Translations under genes and position numbers: made by a program
Assembly (NCBI GenBank): GCA_963205465.1
Contig: CAUJKG010000303.1
Span: 1-20,553 of the forward strand
Length of the DNA: 20,553 bases
Direction: 5' to 3'
From: Pseudomonadota bacterium
Lineage (GTDB): Bacteria > Pseudomonadota > Alphaproteobacteria > Rhizobiales > Xanthobacteraceae
Notes under the pieces: model-generated
Databases searched by the model: none
What the model saw: only the letters and a program-made list of their open reading frames with translations
Told to the model about the DNA's origin: nothing
Part shown: in pieces, positions 14,486 to 20,553 of the stretch
Position numbering within the stretch: position 1 is the stretch's first letter
How the letters are laid out: the number at the start of each line of letters is the position of its first letter

Positions 14486-15519
14486 CGCCGGACCTGCACT
14501 TCGCGCATCCAGCGCTCTTCCCATTTGGAGTACTGCGCGTTCACCGCACTCCAATCCATCTGATAGACCTCCTGCACCGGGATCGACGGAATCACCGTCT
14601 TCAGCTTCTCCGGAACTTCGGCCTTGGCATTTGCGGGGATCGTGCCGGCGATGGAGGCCATCGTCGCCTGCGAGTCCGGCCGCAACATGAAGTCCACGAA
14701 CTTCTTCGCCGCCGCGGTCTGCGCTGCGCTACGACCCTTGACGATCGAGACCGGGATGTCGGCCAGGAAGCGCGGCGCCGGCATCACGAAGACATATTTC
14801 GAATCCGGGCCAAGGTGCCGATACACGTTCGGCAAAATCCCCCAGGCCGCTACCGAAATCTCGCCCGTCTCGAGCAGCTTGATCGACTCGGGATCGGATT
14901 TGTAGATCGCATGGATGTTATCCTTCAGCTCGGCGATCTTCGCGAAGCCCGGATCGATGTTCTTCTCGCTACCCTTGTTGAGGAGTGCTGCCAGGACAAG
15001 GAAATTGCCGCGATCGAGCGCAAAGGATACGCCGACCTTCCCTTTCAGGCGCGGATCCCAGAGATCCTGCCAGGTCTTGATCGGGAATGGCACGAGATCC
15101 TTCCGATAGAAGATTCCGCGCGGCGAAAGCCAGATTGCCGAACTGGTCGCCGACTTCAGCGAGTCCGGCACGTCCTTCATGTTGGGAAACTCGGACTGGT
15201 TGAGCTGTTCGAGCAGACCCGCTTTGGTCGCCGCTTCGACGGTGCTGGCAATCGAGGTCCAAACGTCAACCTGCGGGTTCGCCTTCTGCGCCGTGATCTT
15301 GTTCAGACCATCGCCTGCTCCCGACTGCACGACGAACTCGACCTTGATGCCGGTTTCCTTTTCGAACTTCTCCGCAACCGGACGGAAAATATCCAGCCAC
15401 GAGCCGCCCCACGTCATCAACCTGACTTCCTTGGCGACTTCCTGCGCCTTCACCGCAACGGGTGAAGTACCCAGCATTGCAACCAACGCGGCGGTTGCCG
15501 CGATCATCGTCCTCTTCAT
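14482..15519 (-). CDS. Periplasmic spermidine/putrescine-type substrate-binding protein (PotD-like)
   Basis: 345 residues from the ATG at 15519, chosen because GGAGAGAG precedes it and MKRTMIAATAALVAMLGTSPVAVKA is a good signal peptide (cleavage near residue 25). The mature protein starts VRLMTWGGSWLDIFRPVAEKFEKETGIKVEFV, the usual type II binding-protein opening of the PotD/opine-binding group. Family marks follow: DVWTSIASTVEAATKAGLLEQL, TWQDLWDPRLKGKVGV and GEISVAAWG. It starts 57 bases after the GntR gene and is the specificity-determining part of the importer. The ligand is not predictable from sequence alone; amines, amides and opines are typical of the group. Confidence 0.91.
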   Translation of the reverse strand: MKRTMIAATAALVAMLGTSPVAVKAQEVAKEVRLMTWGGSWLDIFRPVAEKFEKETGIKVEFVVQSGAGDGLNKITAQKANPQVDVWTSIASTVEAATKAGLLEQLNQSEFPNMKDVPDSLKSATSSAIWLSPRGIFYRKDLVPFPIKTWQDLWDPRLKGKVGVSFALDRGNFLVLAALLNKGSEKNIDPGFAKIAELKDNIHAIYKSDPESIKLLETGEISVAAWGILPNVYRHLGPDSKYVFVMPAPRFLADIPVSIVKGRSAAQTAAAKKFVDFMLRPDSQATMASIAGTIPANAKAEVPEKLKTVIPSIPVQEVYQMDWSAVNAQYSKWEERWMREVQVRR

Positions 15520-15576
15520 CACTCTCTCCTGTTCTCCACCACTAGCCAAAGCTGCCGGCGTTTGCCGCCGGTCGTT

Positions 15577-16230
15577 CTATTCCGAGCCTTCTTCGGGGGT
15601 CTCGTGCGACATGATAAATTCACCAGCACCTTCGATATGCTCGGCAACCGCGCGCGCAACCGTTTCCGCGTCGCCATGTTCGAGCGCGGCCACGATTTCA
15701 CGATGCTCGCGCTCGGTGCGTTCGATAAATTTCGGATCGAACAATCGCTGGGCCGCCGCGAAATATTCCTGATAGTCGTTGACGATGCGCACGAGGCGAG
15801 GATTCTCGGCCGCACCGATCAGCAGTTCATGATACTTGCGATTTAGCGCGGCGCGGTCTTCCACCGCGCGGGCCGGCAGGGCTTCCATCGCCGAACAGAT
15901 CGCCTTCAGCTCGCGGACGAGACCGGCATTGTTGCGCCTGGCGATCTTGCGAACGGCATGCGTTTCCAGCGCGATGCGGACGTCGAGCATATCCAGAAGC
16001 TCGCGCCGGAAATCGCGAACCTCGAAGCCGCCGCCTTTTACCGGGCGAACGAGATCTTTGCCTTGCAAAAGCACCAGCGCTTCGCGCACCGGCGTCCGGC
16101 TCACGCTCAACTCGCCGGCAATCTCCTCTTCGATGAGTCGCGATCCCGCCGGCAGAACACCGCGCGCGATCTTGTTGCGGAGGTGGCGTTCCACCTGCAT
16201 GGAGACGCGCTCCCGGACGATGACGGTCAT
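15577..16230 (-). CDS. GntR family regulator, FCD subfamily
   Basis: 217 residues. The winged helix at about 10-70 has GSRLIEEEIAGELSVSRTPVREAL, the GntR recognition region. The C-terminal FCD effector domain spans about 77-205, and its metal-site residues D83, H134 (KYHELL), H176 (REHREIV) and H198 (VAEHIEG) are all present. FCD regulators are mostly repressors released by a pathway acid or amino acid. They bind palindromes of the GTxxAC kind; a matching site at 18698-18714 is described separately. The ATG overlaps the M20-like gene stop by four bases, so the regulator is made with the catabolic genes, implying autoregulation. Confidence 0.94.
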   Translation of the reverse strand: MTVIVRERVSMQVERHLRNKIARGVLPAGSRLIEEEIAGELSVSRTPVREALVLLQGKDLVRPVKGGGFEVRDFRRELLDMLDVRIALETHAVRKIARRNNAGLVRELKAICSAMEALPARAVEDRAALNRKYHELLIGAAENPRLVRIVNDYQEYFAAAQRLFDPKFIERTEREHREIVAALEHGDAETVARAVAEHIEGAGEFIMSHETPEEGSE

Positions 16231-17441
16231 GCCCCACCTCCGAGAATGTCCGCGACCACTCTGGCGTAAGTCTTGGACGCCACGACCATCTCGTCGATCG
16301 CAACGCGTTCGTCGGGCATCGTGTTGTATTTTCCACCCGGCCCGTACAGGAGTCCGGTCATGCCTGCAGCGGCGAGATGCGCGGCGTCGGAGCCGAAAAA
16401 TTTCGCGGGCGTCTGCGCGCCGATCTTCGGCGTCACGCCCGTTACGGCTTCATGCGCTTTGGCGACCGACACCGCGGGTTTCGACAGCGGATCCGACCAG
16501 AACGGCGGCATGAATACGCGATCCTTGGAAACAAGCTTCACTTCGGCACGGAACTCCGGATCCTGTTTCTGTACGTCCTGCAAGAAGGATTCCAGATCCT
16601 TCATGGCCGACTCGAGCGTCTGCCCTTTGCCGAACCTTCCCGCGCAGCGGATCATGCAGGTATCCGCAAGCTGTTGCGGACGCCATTCGAGAAATTCGCG
16701 CGACATCGCACCGCGAATGATGCCGATGTGAACACGATTTAATTCGCTCACTTCTTCCGAAGCGGCCCCTGAGAATTTCATTGCGCGCAGGCGCGGCAGA
16801 ATCGATTCCATCTTCGCGATGGCGTCGATGCCTTCTTCGCGCTTGGAGAGATGCCGCGTGCTGCCGTAAACCCAGATTTCGAAGACGAAGCTCGCCGCAT
16901 GCCGCGTCAGGAGCGTGAGTTCGGTCGGCTCGCCGACGATGAAATAATCGGCACGATGCCCGCTTTCGAGCAGCTTCAGCGTACCGATTCCGCCCTGCAG
17001 CTCGCCGACGACATAAGCGACGACAAGATCGCCGCGCGGTCTGAACCCGGTCTCGCGCAGAACTTCCACCGCATGCAGAAAGCTCGCATTGGCGGACTTC
17101 ATGTTGCTGATGCCGATGCCGTAAACGAACTCGTCGTCGGCGACACCGCCCAGCGGATCCTTGGTCCAGCCTTCGCCAGCCGGGTTGGTATCCATGTGCC
17201 CGTTATACATAAAAGACGGGTCACCACCCTCGCCGCGCCATGTGCCGATTACGTTAAACCGGCCAGGTGCGACTTCCTGCTTCTCCACGCCGAGCCCCGC
17301 CTCGGTCAGGCGCTGCGCCATGAGATCGGAGATCTTATCCTCGTTGCCCCCATAACTTTTGACGCGAACAGCCTCGCTGGCGAGCGCAATCAGCCGCTCG
17401 CGTTTCACAGCCGCATCCGTGGAAGCGAGGGCTGCATGCAT
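16227..17441 (-). CDS. M20-like protein with substituted metal ligands
   Basis: 404 residues with the M20 fold: GHMDTNP at 81-87 (H82, D84 kept), a lid domain containing GSTRHLSKREEG, and the GEP triplet at 170-172. Three usual metal or active-site positions differ. The bridging Asp is Asn in GISNMKSA (N113), the Glu-Glu pair is E147-L148 in VVGELQGG, and the late His is replaced in GPGGKYNTMPDE. The surrounding residues are well kept, so this looks like a distinct subfamily rather than decay. It may use one metal, other ligands (for example H355 in GSDAAH), or only bind substrate. I chose ATG 17441, seven bases past the preceding gene; longer starts would run into that gene. Its substrate is unknown. 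Confidence 0.85.
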   Translation of the reverse strand: MHAALASTDAAVKRERLIALASEAVRVKSYGGNEDKISDLMAQRLTEAGLGVEKQEVAPGRFNVIGTWRGEGGDPSFMYNGHMDTNPAGEGWTKDPLGGVADDEFVYGIGISNMKSANASFLHAVEVLRETGFRPRGDLVVAYVVGELQGGIGTLKLLESGHRADYFIVGEPTELTLLTRHAASFVFEIWVYGSTRHLSKREEGIDAIAKMESILPRLRAMKFSGAASEEVSELNRVHIGIIRGAMSREFLEWRPQQLADTCMIRCAGRFGKGQTLESAMKDLESFLQDVQKQDPEFRAEVKLVSKDRVFMPPFWSDPLSKPAVSVAKAHEAVTGVTPKIGAQTPAKFFGSDAAHLAAAGMTGLLYGPGGKYNTMPDERVAIDEMVVASKTYARVVADILGGGA

Positions 17442-17445
17442 CAGC

Positions 17446-18648
17446 TTATGCCGCGGTGCTGGCCGCCGGTTTCGGCGGTAGCTGTCTTCCGTAACGCTGC
17501 TTGGAATGAAACTCGCCGCCCAGCAGCGCCTGCGAAAGCATCTGCAGCAGGCGGTCTTCGCGGAAATGCAACGTGAACGTCCGCATATCACGATAGAACA
17601 TGCCGAGACGCTGATCGTTGAAGGTCGAGCGCGCGCCGCAGAGATCGAACGCCTTGGTCGCAATCCCGAGTCCCGCCTGCTTCGCCAGATGCAGGGTCCG
17701 CATCGACATCAGCTCGGCTGCTTCATAGTCGTTGGCTTCCCACAAAGCGGAGGCCCGATAGAGCAGCGCTTCCGCCGCCTGAATGCGCGCCTCCGCATCG
17801 CCAAGCTCGACCTGCGCGGTCGGTTGCGAGCGCAGGTCTTCGCGCTTCGAGAAATATTCGTTGATGAAGTCGAAAACGCCCCATGCCGAGCCGATGTGGT
17901 TGGAAGCGAAGCCAAGCGTGAAGGTGCGCGGATCGCGCTGCACCCAGTCGCCGGGATCGCCGACCACTTCATCATCGGCGACGGGACAATCTTCGAGGTG
18001 AATATTCCAGCTGACCGTCGGCCGCATGCCGAACGTGTCCCAGTTATTCTCCAGACGCACGCCTTCGCGTCCCTTCGGAACGACGGCGAACACCATCCCG
18101 TCTTCCATCTTCTGCGTGCCTTCGAGCAGCGTCCAGATGACGTAAAAATCCGCGTCGGATGCGAGCGAGGCAAAGCCCTTGAAGCCCGTCAGCGAATAGC
18201 CACCGGCCTTACGCTTCAGAACCGCATCGAACCCTTCCGCACCGCCCTTGCGCACGGATGCTTCGCTGCCACAGGAAGCAAACAGGCTGCCGCCTTCCGC
18301 GACCGCTGGCATGTAGCGCTTCAACTGCTGCTCGGTGGCGGCGCGCGCGACGATGCCCACGCCATGGCTGTGAACCTGCAATAGCTGCGCGGTCGAACTG
18401 CACTGGCGCGCGATTTCCTCGAGCACGAGATAGAACGCGAGATAGTTTTTGTCCTGCCAGAGGCCGTGGCCGCCATACTGCTTCGGCACCGTCATCTTCA
18501 GAAGACCGGCGTCCTTCAATTCCTGAAAGTTCTTCTTCGGGAAGGCGGCGTCGTGGTCATAACCGAGAGACCGGGCCGCGAATGGCTTGCTCACCTCGCG
18601 CGCGATGGCGACCAGTTTCCGTTGTTCATCGGTCAGATTGAAATCCAT
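17446..18648 (-). CDS. Acyl-CoA dehydrogenase-fold flavoprotein, DszC-type monooxygenase candidate
   Basis: 400 residues covering the full three-part fold: helical N-terminal region (about 1-115), beta domain with the flavin-side residues GGSLFASCGSEASVR and SLTGFKGFASLASDADFYVI, and a C-terminal helical bundle. The end of the bundle reads YRDMRTFTLHFREDRLLQM (352-370). That resembles the RTHTLH-type region of DszC and related flavin monooxygenases; the YEGT-type Glu motif of true acyl-CoA dehydrogenases is absent. A flavin reductase gene lies divergently 86 bases away, which fits a two-component monooxygenase using reduced FMN. GAGG precedes the ATG. A dehydrogenase role cannot be excluded, but no CoA ligase or thioesterase is nearby. 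Confidence 0.82.
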   Translation of the reverse strand: MDFNLTDEQRKLVAIAREVSKPFAARSLGYDHDAAFPKKNFQELKDAGLLKMTVPKQYGGHGLWQDKNYLAFYLVLEEIARQCSSTAQLLQVHSHGVGIVARAATEQQLKRYMPAVAEGGSLFASCGSEASVRKGGAEGFDAVLKRKAGGYSLTGFKGFASLASDADFYVIWTLLEGTQKMEDGMVFAVVPKGREGVRLENNWDTFGMRPTVSWNIHLEDCPVADDEVVGDPGDWVQRDPRTFTLGFASNHIGSAWGVFDFINEYFSKREDLRSQPTAQVELGDAEARIQAAEALLYRASALWEANDYEAAELMSMRTLHLAKQAGLGIATKAFDLCGARSTFNDQRLGMFYRDMRTFTLHFREDRLLQMLSQALLGGEFHSKQRYGRQLPPKPAASTAA

Positions 18649-18672
18649 TTCTTCTACCTCGTGCGGCCGCGA

Positions 18673-18701
18673 TTGACCCGGATCAGTTCTAAAGCTACTG
18701 T
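18673..18701 (+). promoter_or_regulatory. Candidate promoter of the flavin reductase operon
   Basis: TTGACC (18673-18678) and TACTGT (18696-18701) are spaced by 17 bases and point toward the flavin reductase gene, whose ATG is at 18735. The -10 box overlaps the GTATAC palindrome, so a bound regulator would block it. The -10 is imperfect. Confidence 0.4.
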
Positions 18702-18714
18702 ATACAGTATACAG
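18698..18714. promoter_or_regulatory. GntR/FCD-type operator palindrome
   Basis: CTGTATAC-A-GTATACAG is a perfect 17-base palindrome around one central base, with two GTATAC cores, the type of site bound by FCD-subfamily GntR proteins. It sits in the 86-base gap between two divergent genes (acyl-CoA-dehydrogenase-like and flavin reductase), where it can control both. The FCD regulator encoded at 15577-16230 in the same cluster is the likely ligand. Confidence 0.75.
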
Positions 18715-18734
18715 AGTGCAACCCGGTAGCCTGT

Positions 18735-19223
18735 ATGGATGACCAGAAATTTCGGGACGCCATGAGCACGTTCGCCTCTGGCGTCACTGTGATCGGCCTG
18801 CGTGACGGCGAGGGCCGCTTCCGCGGCCTCACCGTCAGCGCGTTTTCTTCGGTGTCGATGACCCCGCCGATGGTGCTCGTCTGCATCGCGCGTTCCAGCG
18901 GGTGCTGCGAGGAACTGGGCACGGGCATCTACTTCAGCGTTTCAATTCTCGCGGAAGGCCAGGCCCCGCTTGCCCGGCATTTCGCCAAGTCCAGCGGCAA
19001 CAAGTTCGGCGACATCCCCTTCCGCTTCGGCCGCACCAGCGTTCCGCTGATCAACGAGGCGTGCACGCAGCTCGAATGCGTCGTCCGTCAGCGCATCGAA
19101 GCGGGCGACCATGTTGTCGTGCTCGGCGAAGTCATTGCAGCGGAAGTCTCCGACCGACCGCCGCTCGTCTATGCACAGCGAAATTTTCACAAAGTAAGCG
19201 GCAATTGCAGCCGCGCCGCATAA
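18735..19223 (+). CDS. Flavin reductase (FMN-binding split-barrel, HpaC-like)
   Basis: 162 residues, the normal size of the NAD(P)H:flavin reductases that feed reduced flavin to two-component monooxygenases. Family features are the start FRDAMSTFASGVTVIG, RGLTVSAFSSVSMTPPMVLVCI (about residues 29-50), FSVSILAEGQAPLARHFA, and the flavin-site EAGDHVVVLGEV near 120. It is divergent from the DszC-like gene and shares its control region. The downstream DUF1028 gene follows after 34 bases. The ribosome site is weak. The partner oxygenase is inferred from position. Confidence 0.92.
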   Translation: MDDQKFRDAMSTFASGVTVIGLRDGEGRFRGLTVSAFSSVSMTPPMVLVCIARSSGCCEELGTGIYFSVSILAEGQAPLARHFAKSSGNKFGDIPFRFGRTSVPLINEACTQLECVVRQRIEAGDHVVVLGEVIAAEVSDRPPLVYAQRNFHKVSGNCSRAA

Positions 19224-19257
19224 ACAAATCCTTCAAGCAAGAAGCAGGAATCCCCGG

Positions 19258-19917
19258 ATGACATTCTCTCTCGCCGCCCGCTGCAATCGAACCGGCATGT
19301 TCGGCGTGGCCATCACGACGGCAAGCGTCGCTGTCGGCGCGCGCTGTCCGTTCGTGCGTGGCGGCGTCGGCGCCGTCCTCACGCAGAACCGTACCGACCC
19401 TCGTCTCGGCCCGCGCGGGCTCGACCTTCTCGAAAAAGGATTGAACGCGCAGGAGACGATCGACGAACTCGTGCGTACGGGTCACGTCATCGGATGGCGG
19501 CAGCTCGCCGTGGTCGATAAAGCAGGACGAACGGCACACTTCTCCGGCCAGAGCATCGTATCGAAGCATGGCGGATACGAAGGGCCCGGCTGCGTATCGG
19601 TGGGCAATCTGCTAAAATCGAGCGAACTGCCCAAACGCATGGTGGAAGGCTACGCAAAACGGCCGGACGCGCATATTGCCGACCGCTTGTTGGATTCGCT
19701 CGTCGCCGGATTGGAAGCCGGCGGCGAAACGAGCCCCGTGCGCTCCGCAGCGCTCCTCGTTGCGAACGAATTCGACTTTGCCGAGATCAATCTGCGCGTA
19801 GACGATCACGATGACCCGGTGGGCGAACTCCAGCGGATCTGGAAAGTTTACGAACCGCAGCTGGATCATTTCGTGTTGCGGGTAAAGGATCCCAACGCAA
19901 TTCCGCCCAACCCGTAA
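19258..19917 (+). CDS. DUF1028 family protein (Ntn-hydrolase-like)
   Basis: 219 residues beginning MTFSLAARCNRTGMFGVAITTASVAVGARCPFVRGGVGAVLTQ, the recognisable DUF1028 opening. Later features are LGPRGLDLLEKGLNAQETIDELV and a central AVVDKAGRTAHFSGQ. The family is placed with the Ntn hydrolases by fold and is often found in amino-acid or amide catabolic clusters, but I know of no firm reaction. It shares the plus-strand unit with the flavin reductase and so is probably under the same GntR control. It is convergent with the next gene, with only 12 bases between stops. Confidence 0.85.
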   Translation: MTFSLAARCNRTGMFGVAITTASVAVGARCPFVRGGVGAVLTQNRTDPRLGPRGLDLLEKGLNAQETIDELVRTGHVIGWRQLAVVDKAGRTAHFSGQSIVSKHGGYEGPGCVSVGNLLKSSELPKRMVEGYAKRPDAHIADRLLDSLVAGLEAGGETSPVRSAALLVANEFDFAEINLRVDDHDDPVGELQRIWKVYEPQLDHFVLRVKDPNAIPPNP

Positions 19918-19929
19918 GCGCGCAAGCGG

Positions 19930-20454
19930 TTACGCAGGCGTCACCTCGAAAAGGCAGTGGTCGTGCTTGCCATCGCAAGCGCATTGCACTTCCCTGCCCT
20001 TCAGCTTCCACGGCTTGCCGGTATCCTTCGCCGCCCACTCCAGCGCGCCTGGAAACCAGCCCGCGAACATATAACAGGCCATTATTTCCGGCCTGCGCGG
20101 CTCCATGAACGTAAAGATTGAATTGTCGAGACGCACCGTTGCGGCTCCGGTTCCTTCGTTCACGTCAAGAATCGTGAACTGCGCCCATCCGCGCTGCGAC
20201 ACTCGCTTCATATAATGACGAAAAACCTCGACTCCGCGAATGCCGTGCGTTTGGGATTCTCGCTCGCACCACTGCCACGCCGAAAGATAGCCGGCATCAT
20301 AAAGCTGCTTTGCGAAAACATCTCGCCCGAGTGCCGCTTCCACGGCGGCGTGATTGTTCAGAAAGAAGTGGCGTGGCATGTAAATCATCGGCATGCCGTC
20401 GGTCGTCCACACGCCCGTATGCGCATCCACTTCGATCGGTACCAGGGGCTTCAT
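19930..20454 (-). CDS. DUF5943 (V4R-like) small protein
   Basis: 174 residues from ATG 20454, preceded by AAGGAAGAG; an in-frame TTG seven codons earlier is less likely. It opens LVPIEVDAHTGVWTTDGMPMIYMPRHFFLNNH and ends with a V4R-like Cys-rich motif VQCACDGKHDHCLFEV (C158, C160, C167), which in related domains binds metal or a small ligand. I recall DUF5943 genes lying next to the dimethylglycine catabolism genes dgcAB in pseudomonads, a link to glycine betaine and glycine metabolism. That recollection is moderately certain. The function is unknown; a sensor or accessory role is possible. It is convergent with the DUF1028 gene. Confidence 0.8.
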   Translation of the reverse strand: MKPLVPIEVDAHTGVWTTDGMPMIYMPRHFFLNNHAAVEAALGRDVFAKQLYDAGYLSAWQWCERESQTHGIRGVEVFRHYMKRVSQRGWAQFTILDVNEGTGAATVRLDNSIFTFMEPRRPEIMACYMFAGWFPGALEWAAKDTGKPWKLKGREVQCACDGKHDHCLFEVTPA

Positions 20455-20553
20455 CCACGCTCTTCCTTCTTGCAACTCACTCAGTTCTCGAACAGAGACT
20501 ATTATGTTTCAGCTACAAGGCAAAATGCCGACTTTCCGTAACATCGATTCAGG
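20455..20553. other. Right edge: upstream region of the DUF5943 gene
   Basis: About 100 bases with no gene. On the minus strand CATAATAG near 20500 could be a -10 box for the DUF5943 gene, but no -35 at proper spacing is evident. Nothing else was seen. Confidence 0.3.

Noticed and set aside
17442..17663. A 74-codon N-terminal extension of the M20-like gene.
   Set aside because: It reads the end of the upstream oxygenase gene in another frame (Arg/Ser-rich). The ATG at 17441 fits the fold start.
19910..19945. Hairpin GTAAgCGC-gcaa-GCGgTTAC between the convergent DUF1028 and DUF5943 genes as a bidirectional terminator.
   Set aside because: It has a central mismatch and no T-tract on either strand, too weak to call.
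1..20553. tRNA genes, rRNA, CRISPR arrays, insertion sequences and integrases.
   Set aside because: No tRNA-like cloverleaf, spaced direct repeats, transposase or integrase motifs were seen on either strand.

Overview
The window reads as chromosomal DNA of an alphaproteobacterium of the order Hyphomicrobiales, most likely the Bradyrhizobium/Afipia/Rhodopseudomonas group. The grounds are the high but moderate GC content, liv-type ABC operons next to aromatic-catabolism genes, a PAS-type soluble chemoreceptor, and a palindromic repeat at 7929-7977 whose arms (GAGCATGATC ... GATCATGCTC around CCGAAAA) I recognise from intergenic DNA of that group. Nearly all genes lie on the minus strand; only a two-gene unit at 18735-19917 is on the plus strand.

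Region 1 (1-1511, minus) holds cheW overlapping the start of a soluble PAS-PAS methyl-accepting chemotaxis protein that runs off the left edge. Region 2 (1634-7628, minus) is one transcription unit: a periplasmic binding protein, a strong internal terminator or attenuator, livH-livM-livG-livF with overlapping ends, a short-chain dehydrogenase, a 2,4'-dihydroxyacetophenone-dioxygenase-like cupin, and a final terminator. The two enzymes suggest that the transporter imports an aromatic or aryl-keto compound rather than branched-chain amino acids.

Region 3 (7629-8993) holds a ferredoxin-NADP reductase gene whose last 25 codons and stop come from a composite palindromic repeat, plus several hairpins. 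Region 4 (9019-18648, minus) is a long, tightly packed catabolic cluster. In transcription order it has a DszC-like acyl-CoA-dehydrogenase-fold protein, an M20-like protein with altered metal ligands, a GntR/FCD regulator, a spermidine/putrescine-type ABC importer (binding protein, two permeases, ATPase), a canonical M20 amidohydrolase, a tandem glycine riboswitch, a decayed FAD amino-acid oxidase start, and a ketopantoate-reductase-like gene. Region 5 (18735-20454) carries, divergently, a flavin reductase and a DUF1028 protein (plus strand), then a convergent DUF5943/V4R-like gene (minus).

A 17-bp palindrome with two GTATAC cores lies between the oxidase/monooxygenase gene and the flavin reductase. 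It is the likely operator of the FCD regulator. Taken together, regions 4 and 5 look like a little-described inducible pathway that imports a small cationic or amide-containing nitrogen compound, oxidises it with a two-component flavin monooxygenase, cleaves an amide, and senses glycine. The riboswitch now sits in front of a broken oxidase, so its control target has apparently changed. The substrate is not deducible from sequence alone.
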